Source: Sideroxyarcus emersonii (lineage in GTDB: Bacteria; Pseudomonadota; Gammaproteobacteria; Burkholderiales; Gallionellaceae). From it: 64,000 nt of DNA. The stretch spans positions 1,046,001-1,110,000 of the forward strand of contig NZ_AP023423.1 of the NCBI RefSeq assembly GCF_021654335.1. The letters are read 5' to 3'. A program made the translations under genes and the position numbers. Below are positions 42,890-52,647 of the stretch, one piece after another (position 1 is the stretch's first letter; each line of letters opens with the position of its first letter). The notes under the pieces are model-generated. The model was not told the origin of the DNA. It did not search any database and saw only the letters and a program-made list of their open reading frames with translations.

Positions 42890-43345
42890 TTACAGAGTTT
42901 GAACAAAAGTGAGAACTTCCTGGGCGTGACCGTCTGCCTTGAGTCCGCGCCATTCCTTGCGGATGGTGCCGTGCTGGTCGAGCACGAAGGTGCTGCGCTC
43001 GATGCCGCGCACTTGTTTGCCGTACATCATCTTCTGCTTCATCACGCCGAACAGGTTGCACACCGTTTCATCCGCATCGGATAGCAGCGCGAACGGCAGG
43101 GTGAATTTCGCCTTGAAGTTCTCGTGCGATTTGATGCTGTCGCGCGAGATGCCGACGATTTCGCATCCCGCCTTCAGGTATGCGGGATACAGGTCGCGAA
43201 ACTGCTGCGCTTCGGTGGTGCAGCCGGGCGTGCTGTCCTTGGGGTAGAAATAGACCACCAGGGACCTGCTGCGAATCGGGTAGAGCTTGAAATCGACACC
43301 GCCGGTGGCGGGCAGGGTGAAGTCGGCTACAGCTTGTTTTGGCAT
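42890..43345 (-). CDS. bcp: Peroxiredoxin (BCP family)
   Basis: 151 residues from ATG 43345. This thiol peroxidase reduces H2O2 and organic peroxides with thioredoxin. The peroxidatic Cys is in YPKDSTPGCTTEAQQFRD, and a second Cys in LKAGCEIVGIS is in the position used by many BCPs as resolving partner. Later motifs are FALLSDADETVCNLFGV, and RSTFVLDQHGTIRKEWRGLKADGHAQEVL. It is first gene of a coupled bcp - PIN-PhoH - GST series with gaps of 8 nt and an overlap. Confidence 0.94.
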   Translation of the reverse strand: MPKQAVADFTLPATGGVDFKLYPIRSRSLVVYFYPKDSTPGCTTEAQQFRDLYPAYLKAGCEIVGISRDSIKSHENFKAKFTLPFALLSDADETVCNLFGVMKQKMMYGKQVRGIERSTFVLDQHGTIRKEWRGLKADGHAQEVLTFVQTL

Positions 43346-43413
43346 CAAAGGCTCCGGTAACTGACGCCATTGTTGTCAAAATTCCCCGCCAAGGCAAGCG
43401 TAAATTTCCGCGC

Positions 43414-45159
<1,746 letters not shown>

Positions 45160-45231
45160 GGTAGTCCGAATAACAATAACGCTTTCCCCTGCTGCCCCTG
45201 AGGCCGCGGGAGAAAGGTCAGGAGCTGAGTT

Positions 45232-45669
45232 ATGAGTGCACCTTTCACAGTCAGCCTGGTGTGCTGGCACGATGGCGAACCGTTGCTGCGTGCCATCCGC
45301 GAGGCCGTGTTCATCCGCGAACAGAACGTGCCGGCAGAGCTGGAGTGGGACGGCCTGGACGACACATGCCGCCACGCGCTGGCGCTGAGCCTGAATGGCG
45401 ACGCCATCGGCTGCGGCCGCATGCAGCCGAACGGGCACATCGGCCGTGTGGCGGTGCTGCCGCAATGGCGCAAGCAGAAGGTGGGGACGGCGATCATCGA
45501 GGCCCTGCTCGACGAAGCCCGTTCGCGCGGTTACAAACAGGTGGATGTCGACGCGCAGACTTATGCCATCCCGTTCTACCAGCAGTTCGGTTTCGTCGAG
45601 CACGGCAAGGAGTTCATGGATGCCGGGATGCCGCACAAGAAGATGAAGCTGAAGTTACTTCCCCGCTAG
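45232..45669 (+). CDS. GNAT family N-acetyltransferase
   Basis: 145 residues with the YjcF/ElaA-like layout: LLRAIREAVFIREQNVPAELEWDGLDD, GCGRMQPNGHIGRVAVLPQWRKQKVGTAIIEALL (acetyl-CoA-binding Q/R-x-x-K-x-G/A loop), VDAQTYAIPFYQQFGFVEHGKEF, then MPHKKMKL. The substrate is unknown. The last 15 nt overlap the convergent membrane protein gene. Confidence 0.88.
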   Translation: MSAPFTVSLVCWHDGEPLLRAIREAVFIREQNVPAELEWDGLDDTCRHALALSLNGDAIGCGRMQPNGHIGRVAVLPQWRKQKVGTAIIEALLDEARSRGYKQVDVDAQTYAIPFYQQFGFVEHGKEFMDAGMPHKKMKLKLLPR

Positions 45670-46323
45670 ATATTCCTCATCGCTGAAATTCATCACCGCC
45701 TGCGGCTGGAAGACCGTGAACGCGGTGATCAGCATGCCTGTGGTGAAGGCTTCCGTGATCATGATGATGGGCGTGGCGACGAGATAGTGGTACTGGATTT
45801 GCGCCCAGGTATAGTGGCTCAGCAGCAACAGCAGCAGGGTGGTGGCCAGCACATTCAGCACGATGGACAGTGCCCCGCAAAAAAAACCGTTCCATAACAC
45901 GAACAGGAACAGGTTCTTGGGCAGGCGGCGCTTGCTCAAGCGCAGCAGCCAGTCGCCGAACAGCACGGGCAGGGCGATCATCAGCAGGCCATTGAGGCCG
46001 AAGGAGAGAAAACCCAGGTCCGCGCGCAGCCAGGTGGCGAGCATCACCAGCGTGATGGCGATGCCGGCGATGGGCCAGCCGAACATCAGCATGAACAGGG
46101 TCGAGCCGAGGATGTGGAAATTGAAGCCGGGGCGGAAGCCGGCATTGAGCTGCCATAACATGAATGCGCCGAACAGCAGGGCGACCAGCGCATTGACCAT
46201 GACACCGTTGTCGAGCAGGGTGCGCCAGGGGGCCTGGCGCACGGCGCGATAGAGGAAGAATCCGAATGCGAAGTTAGCCAACCATAACCAGTCTCCCGGA
46301 AAAAGCTGGGCAGGCAGGTTCAC
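45655..46323 (-). CDS. Energy-coupling-factor type permease-like membrane protein
   Basis: 222 residues with about seven membrane segments. FNFHILGSTLFMLMFGWPIAGIAITLVM resembles the metal-binding N-terminal part of CbiM/NikM-type S components, but the usual N-terminal Met-His metal site is not at the start. It belongs with the predicted CbiM-related membrane proteins (COG3235) often seen in proteobacteria without a partner ATPase. Start is GTG 46323, overlapping the ygfZ stop by 4 nt, so it is coupled to ygfZ. The substrate is unknown, and metal uptake is only a family-based guess. Confidence 0.6.
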   Translation of the reverse strand: MNLPAQLFPGDWLWLANFAFGFFLYRAVRQAPWRTLLDNGVMVNALVALLFGAFMLWQLNAGFRPGFNFHILGSTLFMLMFGWPIAGIAITLVMLATWLRADLGFLSFGLNGLLMIALPVLFGDWLLRLSKRRLPKNLFLFVLWNGFFCGALSIVLNVLATTLLLLLLSHYTWAQIQYHYLVATPIIMITEAFTTGMLITAFTVFQPQAVMNFSDEEYLAGK

Positions 46324-47351
46324 GGCAGCGGGTAGGGCAGCGGCTGGAACTGCAGTCGTGCACCGGTGAGTGCGCCCAGATGGACCGGGAAGGCGTCGTG
46401 GCTGGCGATCTGGATCACTGCCAGCAGGTCGTAGCCGCCGCCGGGGGCGGGCTGCGCGTTCACCACCATGCCGCAGGACTGGCCTTCCATCTCCATGCTG
46501 AACAATTCATCGCCCGCTTGCGGCGCCTGGCCGCTCTCGGCATGTGCCAGATACATGCGGCGCTTGTTCTTGCCGAGGTATTGCATGCGCGCCACGATCT
46601 CCTGCCCCGGATAGCAGCCCTTCTTGAAATTCACTGCGCCGATGAGGTCGAGGTTCGCCATCTGCGGGACGAACTGTTCCTGCGTCTGCGGCAGGATGAT
46701 CGGGATGCCGGCGCGGATGTTGAGCCAGTCCCAGCAGGGGGAACCGGCCGGGCGTGCTGCGCCGCCCAGCTTTTTCCACAAGTCTGCTGCGTGATCGGGT
46801 GCGACATTGATCTGGAAACGCTGGTCACCTAACCGGATGACCGCGAAATGGGTAGCTGAAGTCATGGCCATTACAGCTTCAGGAGGGGGGGCGACCATCT
46901 CTTTCAGTAATGCACTAGCGTTTAGCCCCGAGAGCCCAAGCGACACTATCGCTTCGCTCGCATTCTCGATCTTCACCTTGGAACGCAGGATGTACATCGA
47001 GAGTTTCTTCTGGATGGGGGCCAGCAGTTCGCGTGGCAGTTGCAGGAAATAGTCGTTGCCTCCCTGCCAGATCAGGAAAGTCGCCAGCGCGCGGCCTTTC
47101 GCCGTGTTGAAGCTGCTGTACTGCGCATGCTGCGGGGACAGCGCCTTCACGTCGCTGCTGAACAGGTTATGCAGGAAGCCTTGCGCTTCCTCGCCGGAGA
47201 CCTTGAGGATGCCGAATTGCGACAGGTCGCACAGTACGGTGCCATCGCGCGTGGCGATGCGTTCTGCGGCGGCATCGCCGAAATCCTGCACCACGCCATC
47301 CCGAATTTGCGCGCCTTGCGTCGTCAGGAAATTCTGCCAATCTTGATTCAT
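46320..47351 (-). CDS. ygfZ: Folate-binding Fe-S cluster assembly factor YgfZ
   Basis: 343 residues from ATG 47351 (ATG 47360 is an alternative). It is GcvT-like in fold: DLSQFGILKVSGEEAQGFLHNLFSSDV, WDWLNIRAGIPIILPQTQEQFVPQMANLDLIGAVNFKKG, and the family motif KGCYPGQEIVAR (usually KGCYTGQE; Thr is Pro here). It uses tetrahydrofolate to support repair or assembly of some Fe-S enzymes. Codons for residues about 125-170 (46838-46979) use rare ATA, CTA, TTA, AGT and GTA triplets, unlike the rest of the gene. Confidence 0.93.
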   Translation of the reverse strand: MNQDWQNFLTTQGAQIRDGVVQDFGDAAAERIATRDGTVLCDLSQFGILKVSGEEAQGFLHNLFSSDVKALSPQHAQYSSFNTAKGRALATFLIWQGGNDYFLQLPRELLAPIQKKLSMYILRSKVKIENASEAIVSLGLSGLNASALLKEMVAPPPEAVMAMTSATHFAVIRLGDQRFQINVAPDHAADLWKKLGGAARPAGSPCWDWLNIRAGIPIILPQTQEQFVPQMANLDLIGAVNFKKGCYPGQEIVARMQYLGKNKRRMYLAHAESGQAPQAGDELFSMEMEGQSCGMVVNAQPAPGGGYDLLAVIQIASHDAFPVHLGALTGARLQFQPLPYPLP

Positions 47352-47422
47352 CGCTTCCATCCATTGGTGATCGTTGCGCAATCTTACCGCGAAGACAGCC
47401 CTTTCGGCTAAACTCTTGCGCC

Positions 47423-49552
47423 ATGAAATCCCTGTATTCCGCCTTGCTGTGTCTGCTGCTCGCCGCGTGCGATGGCGGCCTGTGGAACAATCCCTATCCG
47501 GCTGCGGACGACGGCAAATCCATCCTTTACACGGCGTTCACCGAACGCCCCAAGCATCTCGATCCGGCGCAGGCCTACAGCGAGAACGAATACGAATTCC
47601 TGGCGCTCATCTATGCGCCGCCGCTGCAATACCATTACCTGAAGCGTCCTTACCAACTGGTGCCGCTCGCGGCCAGCGCGATGCCCAGGGTCACCTATCT
47701 GGACAAGGAGCATCGCCGCCTGCCCGACAGGGTGGACGCAGGCCGCATCGCCTACAGCGTGTACGAGATACATATCAAGCCGAACATGCGCTACCAGCCG
47801 CACCCGGCCTTCGTGCCGGAGAATTACATGCTCAACGCCGGCACGATGGGCGGCATCCATGCGCTGGGCGATTTTCCCCGGACCGGAACGCGCGTCGTCA
47901 CCGCCGCCGATTACGCTTACCAGATCAAGCGTCTCGTCCATCCGGCCTTGCATACGCCTATCGCCGGCGTGATGAGCGAATATATCGTCGGGCTCAAGGA
48001 GTATGCCGCGCAACTGCAGGCGGCAGCCAAGGCTCACCCGGCGGGTTTTCTCGACCTGAACCGCTATCCGCTGCCCGGTGTGGAGGTGCTGGACGGCAGC
48101 ACTTACCGCATCACCATCTACGGCAAATATCCGCAGTTCGCCTATTGGCTGGCGATGCCTTTCTTCTCGCCGATGCCGCAGGAGGTGGAGCGTTTCTATG
48201 CGCTGGACGGGATGCGCGAACGCAATCTGTCGCTGGACTGGTGGCCGGTGGGCAGCGGGCCGTATTACCTGTCCGAGAACGACCCGAACCGGCGCATGGT
48301 GCTGACGAAGAATCCCTATTACGACAGCGAGACCTACCCTGACGCAGGCGAGCCCGGCGATGCGCAGGCCGGCCTGCTGCAGGACGCGGGCCGGCCACTG
48401 CCGCTGATCGAGCGCATCGTGTTCTCGCTGGAGAAGGAAACCATCCCCTACTGGAACAAGTTCCTGCAGGGCTATTACGACGCCTCGGGCATCAGTTCAG
48501 ACAGTTTCGACCAGGCGGTGCAGGTCAGCGTCAGCGGCGAGACCAATGTCAGCGACGACATGAAGGCGCAGGGCATTACGCTTGCCACTTCGGTCGCCAC
48601 CTCCACCCTTTACTCAGGCTTCAACTGGCTGGACCCGGTGGTCGGGGGGGCAAGCGAGCGCGCGCGCAAATTGCGCCAGGCCATTGCCATCGCCGTGGAC
48701 TACGAGGAGTTCGTCTCCATCTTCGCCAACGGGCGCGGCATCGCCGCACAATCGCCCATCCCGCCCGGCATCTTCGGCTACCGCGAGGGCAAGGAGGGCA
48801 TCAACCGTTATGTGTACGACTGGGTGGATGGCGCCCCGAAAAGGAAGCCCGTCGCCGAGGCGCAGCGTCTGCTGGCCGAAGCAGGTTATCCCGGCGGCGT
48901 CGATGCGGAGACCGGCCAGCCGCTGGTGATCCACCTCGATACCACGCCCGGCGGCATCGGCAACAAGTCGCGCCTCGACTGGATGCGCAAGCAGTTCGAC
49001 AAGCTCGACGTGCAGCTCGACGTGCGCAGCACCGACTACAACCGTTTCCAGGACAAGATCCGGCGCGGCGATACGCAGATGTATTACTACGGCTGGAACG
49101 CCGACTATCCCGATCCGGAGAACTTCTTCTTCCTGTTGCACGGTCCGCAGGGCAAGGTAAAGTTCGGCGGCGAAAATGCGAGCAACTACAGCAACCCGGA
49201 ATTCGACCGCCTGTTCGAGCAGATGAAGAACATGGACAACGGTCCGGCGCGGCAGGCGATCATCGACCAGATGCAGGAGATATTGCGCCGCGATTCGCCC
49301 TGGCTGTGGGGCTATCACCCGAAAAACTACGTGCTGCAGCACGGCTGGCTGCATAACGTCAAATCCAACATCATGGCGCTCAACAAGCTCAAGTACTGGC
49401 GCGTGGATGCCGCGCAGCGCGATCACCTGCGTCGCGAATGGAACCAGCCGGTGCGCTGGCCGCTGTGGCTGGGCGCTGCAGCGCTGTTGCTGTTCGGCGT
49501 GTGGATGTGGCGGATGCTGCGCAAGCGCGAAGAGGCGCGCCAGAACGGGTGA
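47423..49552 (+). CDS. Peptide ABC transporter substrate-binding lipoprotein (family 5)
   Basis: 709 residues. The lipobox is LLLAACDGG (Cys16). It is SBP family 5 throughout: ERPKHLDPAQAYSENEYEFLALIYAPPLQYHYL, PVGSGPYYLSENDPNRRMVLTKNPYY, ARKLRQAIAIAVDYEEFV and MYYYGWNADYPDPENFFFLLHGP. It is longer than DppA/OppA (about 540). Unusually it also ends in a membrane segment (about 683-700; WPLWLGAAALLLFGVWMW) with a basic tail, giving both a lipid and a helix anchor. It serves the permeases and fused ATPase that begin at 50301. The frnE-like gene lies between them on the other strand. Confidence 0.88.
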   Translation: MKSLYSALLCLLLAACDGGLWNNPYPAADDGKSILYTAFTERPKHLDPAQAYSENEYEFLALIYAPPLQYHYLKRPYQLVPLAASAMPRVTYLDKEHRRLPDRVDAGRIAYSVYEIHIKPNMRYQPHPAFVPENYMLNAGTMGGIHALGDFPRTGTRVVTAADYAYQIKRLVHPALHTPIAGVMSEYIVGLKEYAAQLQAAAKAHPAGFLDLNRYPLPGVEVLDGSTYRITIYGKYPQFAYWLAMPFFSPMPQEVERFYALDGMRERNLSLDWWPVGSGPYYLSENDPNRRMVLTKNPYYDSETYPDAGEPGDAQAGLLQDAGRPLPLIERIVFSLEKETIPYWNKFLQGYYDASGISSDSFDQAVQVSVSGETNVSDDMKAQGITLATSVATSTLYSGFNWLDPVVGGASERARKLRQAIAIAVDYEEFVSIFANGRGIAAQSPIPPGIFGYREGKEGINRYVYDWVDGAPKRKPVAEAQRLLAEAGYPGGVDAETGQPLVIHLDTTPGGIGNKSRLDWMRKQFDKLDVQLDVRSTDYNRFQDKIRRGDTQMYYYGWNADYPDPENFFFLLHGPQGKVKFGGENASNYSNPEFDRLFEQMKNMDNGPARQAIIDQMQEILRRDSPWLWGYHPKNYVLQHGWLHNVKSNIMALNKLKYWRVDAAQRDHLRREWNQPVRWPLWLGAAALLLFGVWMWRMLRKREEARQNG

Positions 49553-49554
49553 GG

Positions 49555-50193
49555 CTAACCTGCCTGCGACCAGGTCTGTTGCAGTGCCTGTGCAAACACC
49601 TCCACCGGTTGCGCGCCCGAGATGCCGGATTTCTCATCGAACACGAAGAACGGCACCACGGTAATGCCGAATTTGGCTGCCCGTGCCTGGTCTGCCCGCA
49701 CCTCGCCGGCATAGGCATCGCTTTCCAGCATGGTCATTGCCTCGTTCTCGGTGATGCCGAACTCCGGCGCGAGGCGTGCCAGGGCGGACCGCTCTCCGAC
49801 CGGAAGCGATTTGGAAAAGTAGCCATGCATGAGGCGTTCGGTTGCGCGGTCGCCGAGCTGCCTTGACGCGGCGAAATGCAGCAGGCGGTGGGCATCGAAG
49901 GTGTTGCCGGGTCTTGCGTCGGCGAGGCGGTATTCCAGCCCCGCTTCTTTTGCAACCGAGGTGACGCGTTCGTTCATCGCTGCAGCTTCTTCCAGGCTGA
50001 CGTGGTATTTCTTCGCCAGATATTCCCGCAGCGTGCCTTCGCGCTGGCGCGGAGCGTCGGGGTCGAGTTCGAAGCTGCGCCAGACCACGTTCACTTTGTC
50101 CTTGTGCGCGAAATCGGCGAGCGCCTGTTCGAAGTGGCGCTTGCCGATATAGCACCAGGGGCAGATGACGTCAGACCAGATTTCGACTTGCAT
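49555..50193 (-). CDS. DsbA-family oxidoreductase (FrnE-like)
   Basis: 212 residues from ATG 50193. It is thioredoxin-like with a helical insert: VEIWSDVICPWCYIGKRHFE has the CPWC active site. The rest reads ELDPDAPRQREGTLREYLAKKY, NTFDAHRLLHFAAS, and FGITVVPFFVFDEKSGISGAQPVEVF with the cis-Pro. No signal peptide, so it is a cytoplasmic FrnE-type enzyme. In some bacteria FrnE is a stress-related disulfide isomerase. It ends 2 nt past the SBP stop, cutting the transporter group in two on the opposite strand. Confidence 0.92.
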   Translation of the reverse strand: MQVEIWSDVICPWCYIGKRHFEQALADFAHKDKVNVVWRSFELDPDAPRQREGTLREYLAKKYHVSLEEAAAMNERVTSVAKEAGLEYRLADARPGNTFDAHRLLHFAASRQLGDRATERLMHGYFSKSLPVGERSALARLAPEFGITENEAMTMLESDAYAGEVRADQARAAKFGITVVPFFVFDEKSGISGAQPVEVFAQALQQTWSQAG

Positions 50194-50284
50194 GGTTTTC
50201 CTTTGGTTCGTGCGTGGCCCGGCGTGTCCGGGACGATGGCTGCATTCTACTACCTGTGCTTGCCCGCAGCCCAATGTTTGCCCT

Positions 50285-50290
50285 TACAAT
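50285..50290 (+). promoter_or_regulatory. -10 element TACAAT of the peptide permease operon
   Basis: TACAAT 10 nt before ATG 50301. The nearest -35-like hexamer (TTGCCC, 50260-50265) is 19 nt away, so the call is weak. It would give the permease/ATPase genes a promoter separate from the SBP gene. Confidence 0.35.
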
Positions 50291-50300
50291 ACCGGCACTC

Positions 50301-51278
50301 ATGATCGCATACCTCATCCGCCGCATCCTTTACGCTGTGCCCATCCTGGTTGGGGTGAACCTGCTCACTTTTGCGCTGTTCTTCGTGGTGAACACGCCGG
50401 ATGACATGGCGCGCATGCAGCTCGGCATCAAGCGGGTGACGCCGGAGGCCATCGATAAATGGAAGCAGCAGCATGGTTACGACAAGCCGCTGCTGCTCAA
50501 TGGCGCGGCCAGCGGTGCCGCCAGGCTCACCGACACCATCTTCTGGCAGAAATCCGCCAGCATGTTCGTGTTCGATTTCGGCTTCGCCGACGACGGGCGC
50601 AACATCAGCCGCGAGATCGCCACGCGCATGTGGCCGAGCCTGGCCATTGCGCTGCCGACCTTCTTCATCGGGCTGGTCGTGTATGTCAGCTTCGCCTTGC
50701 TGATGACGCTGTTCCGCGCCACTGCGCTGGATGCGGCAGGGGTGGCGTTGTGCGTGGTGCTGATGTCGGTGTCCGGCCTGTTCTACATCATCGGCGGGCA
50801 GTTCCTGGTCAGCAAGCTGTGGCACCTGGTGCCCATCTCGGGCTATGCGGGCGGGCTGGACAGCATCAAATTCGTGGTGCTGCCCATCGTCATCGGCGTG
50901 GCGGGCAGCATCGGTTCCAGCAGCCGCTGGTATCGCACCATCTTCCTTGAAGAGATCGGCAAGGACTATGTGCGCACGGCCCGCGCCAAGGGCCTGTCCG
51001 AGTTGCGCGTGCTGTTCGCGCATGTGCTGAAGAACGCGATGATCCCGATCCTGACCGGTGTGGTGGTGGTCATCCCGTTGCTGTTCATGGGCAGCCTGCT
51101 GACCGAATCCTTCTTCGGCATTCCCGGCCTGGGCAGTTACACCATCGATGCGATCAACGCGCAGGATTTCAGCATCGTGCGCGCGATGGTGTTCCTCGGC
51201 TCGGTGCTGTACATCGCGGGGCTGATCCTGACCGATCTTTCCTATACGGTGGTCGATCCCAGGGTGAGGCTGCAATGA
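50301..51278 (+). CDS. ABC transporter permease (DppB/YejB type)
   Basis: 325 residues from ATG 50301. MIAYLIRRILYAVPILVGVNLLTFALFFVVN is the usual DppB/OppB start. About six membrane segments follow, and the ATPase-contact EAA loop lies near YVRTARAKGLSELRVLFAHVLKNAMIPIL. It ends GSVLYIAGLILTDLSYTVVDPRVRL. It forms the inner-membrane pore with the next gene, 16 nt downstream. The first periplasmic loop contains MARMQLGIKRVTPEAIDKWKQQHGYDKPL, normal for the family. Confidence 0.9.
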   Translation: MIAYLIRRILYAVPILVGVNLLTFALFFVVNTPDDMARMQLGIKRVTPEAIDKWKQQHGYDKPLLLNGAASGAARLTDTIFWQKSASMFVFDFGFADDGRNISREIATRMWPSLAIALPTFFIGLVVYVSFALLMTLFRATALDAAGVALCVVLMSVSGLFYIIGGQFLVSKLWHLVPISGYAGGLDSIKFVVLPIVIGVAGSIGSSSRWYRTIFLEEIGKDYVRTARAKGLSELRVLFAHVLKNAMIPILTGVVVVIPLLFMGSLLTESFFGIPGLGSYTIDAINAQDFSIVRAMVFLGSVLYIAGLILTDLSYTVVDPRVRLQ

Positions 51279-51294
51279 CGGGGCGGGGCGTTCT

Positions 51295-52647
51295 GTGAGT
51301 TTCATGCCTGTCATCCTGTGGAGCGACGCACTGGTGTTCCTGCTGCTGGCGGCAGGTGCGGCGAGTGCCTGGTATATCAGGCAGCGCGAGCATCTGTCGC
51401 TGCCGTGGCGGCGCGTGGCAAACAGCCGCATGGCGATGGTATCGCTGCTGGTGCTGTCCCTGTTCCTGCTGGTCGGCTTGCTGGATACGCTGCATTTCCG
51501 CCCGGCACTGCCGCAAACCAGCGGCAGCGACAAGGTCTATTCGCCCGAGGTATTGAGCGTGTTTGACAGGCTGGCCGGGCCGTTGCGCACGCATACCGAG
51601 AAGACCTATTCGGCACCGTTCGCCCTCACGCTGTATGCCAAGGAAGGCGTGATGGATGCGCAGGGCCACATCGTGCGCGACTATCCCCGGTTGCAATTCG
51701 GAGGGGCGCACCTGGCGGACGTGTCGCAACGGGATGCGGATATGGCGAGGCGGGGGCTGGCTGGAGGAGCTGCAGGGTTGCTGGCGGGCTTCGTGCTGGC
51801 GATGCTGGCCAGGCGCCGGACGAAGCAGCGTGCCTTGCTCGTTGCGCTGCTGCTGGTCGCTCCGCTGATCGGGGCGATCGCCAATCTCGCCACCGTCTAC
51901 CACGTGCTCGGTACCGACAAGGTGGGGCAGGATGTCTTGTACCTGTCGTTGAAGAGCATCCGCACCGGACTCATCATCGGCACGGTGACGACGCTGGTGA
52001 CGCTGCCCTTGTCGTTGTTCCTCGGCGTGGCGGCAGGCTATTTCCGCGGCTGGGTGGACGACGTCATCCAGTATGTCTACACCGTGCTGAGCTCCATTCC
52101 CAGCGTGCTGCTGATCGCGGCGGCAGTGCTGATGATGCAGGTGACCATCGATATGCATCCGCAATGGTTCGATACCACCGCCGCCCGCGCCGATCTCAGG
52201 CTGGTATTCCTGTGCCTGATCCTCGGTGTGACGAGCTGGACCGGCTTGTGCCGCCTGTTGCGCGGCGAGACGCTGAAACTGCGCGAGATGGAATATATCC
52301 AGGCAGCGCAATCGTTCGGCGTGTCTTCGATGCGCATCCTGGCACGCCACATCATGCCGAACGTGATGCACATCGTGCTGATCTCGCTGGTGATGGATTT
52401 TTCCGCGCTGGTGCTGGCCGAAGCGGTGCTGTCCTACGTCGGCGTCGGTGTCGATCCCACCATGATCAGCTTCGGCACCATGATCAACGCCGCGCGCCTG
52501 GAGATGGGGCGCGAGCCGATGGTGTGGTGGGCGCTGGCTTCGGCATTCGGTTTCATGCTGGTGCTGGTGCTGGCGGCCAACCTGTTTGCCGATGCGGTGC
52601 GCGATGCGTTCGATCCGCGCCTGAACCGGACGGAGGGCAAGGCGTGA
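51295..52647 (+). CDS. ABC transporter permease (DppC/YejE type), with N-terminal extension
   Basis: 450 residues from GTG 51295 (ATG 51304 possible), against about 300-340 usual. The extra part is an N-terminal membrane segment, a second one (about 46-65), and a periplasmic stretch of about 90 residues with a further hydrophobic helix (about 153-172). The core follows: YHVLGTDKVGQDVLYLSLKSIRTGLIIG, the EAA loop EYIQAAQSFGVSSMRILARHIMPNVMHIVLI and the ending DAVRDAFDPRLNR. It overlaps the ATPase gene start (GTGA). Confidence 0.88.
   Translation: MSFMPVILWSDALVFLLLAAGAASAWYIRQREHLSLPWRRVANSRMAMVSLLVLSLFLLVGLLDTLHFRPALPQTSGSDKVYSPEVLSVFDRLAGPLRTHTEKTYSAPFALTLYAKEGVMDAQGHIVRDYPRLQFGGAHLADVSQRDADMARRGLAGGAAGLLAGFVLAMLARRRTKQRALLVALLLVAPLIGAIANLATVYHVLGTDKVGQDVLYLSLKSIRTGLIIGTVTTLVTLPLSLFLGVAAGYFRGWVDDVIQYVYTVLSSIPSVLLIAAAVLMMQVTIDMHPQWFDTTAARADLRLVFLCLILGVTSWTGLCRLLRGETLKLREMEYIQAAQSFGVSSMRILARHIMPNVMHIVLISLVMDFSALVLAEAVLSYVGVGVDPTMISFGTMINAARLEMGREPMVWWALASAFGFMLVLVLAANLFADAVRDAFDPRLNRTEGKA

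Noticed and set aside
46851..46872. GCTGAAG/CTTCAGG inverted repeat in ygfZ as another palindromic insertion
   Set aside because: The stem is only 6 bp, and YgfZ has normal length and motifs there, so no insertion is needed.
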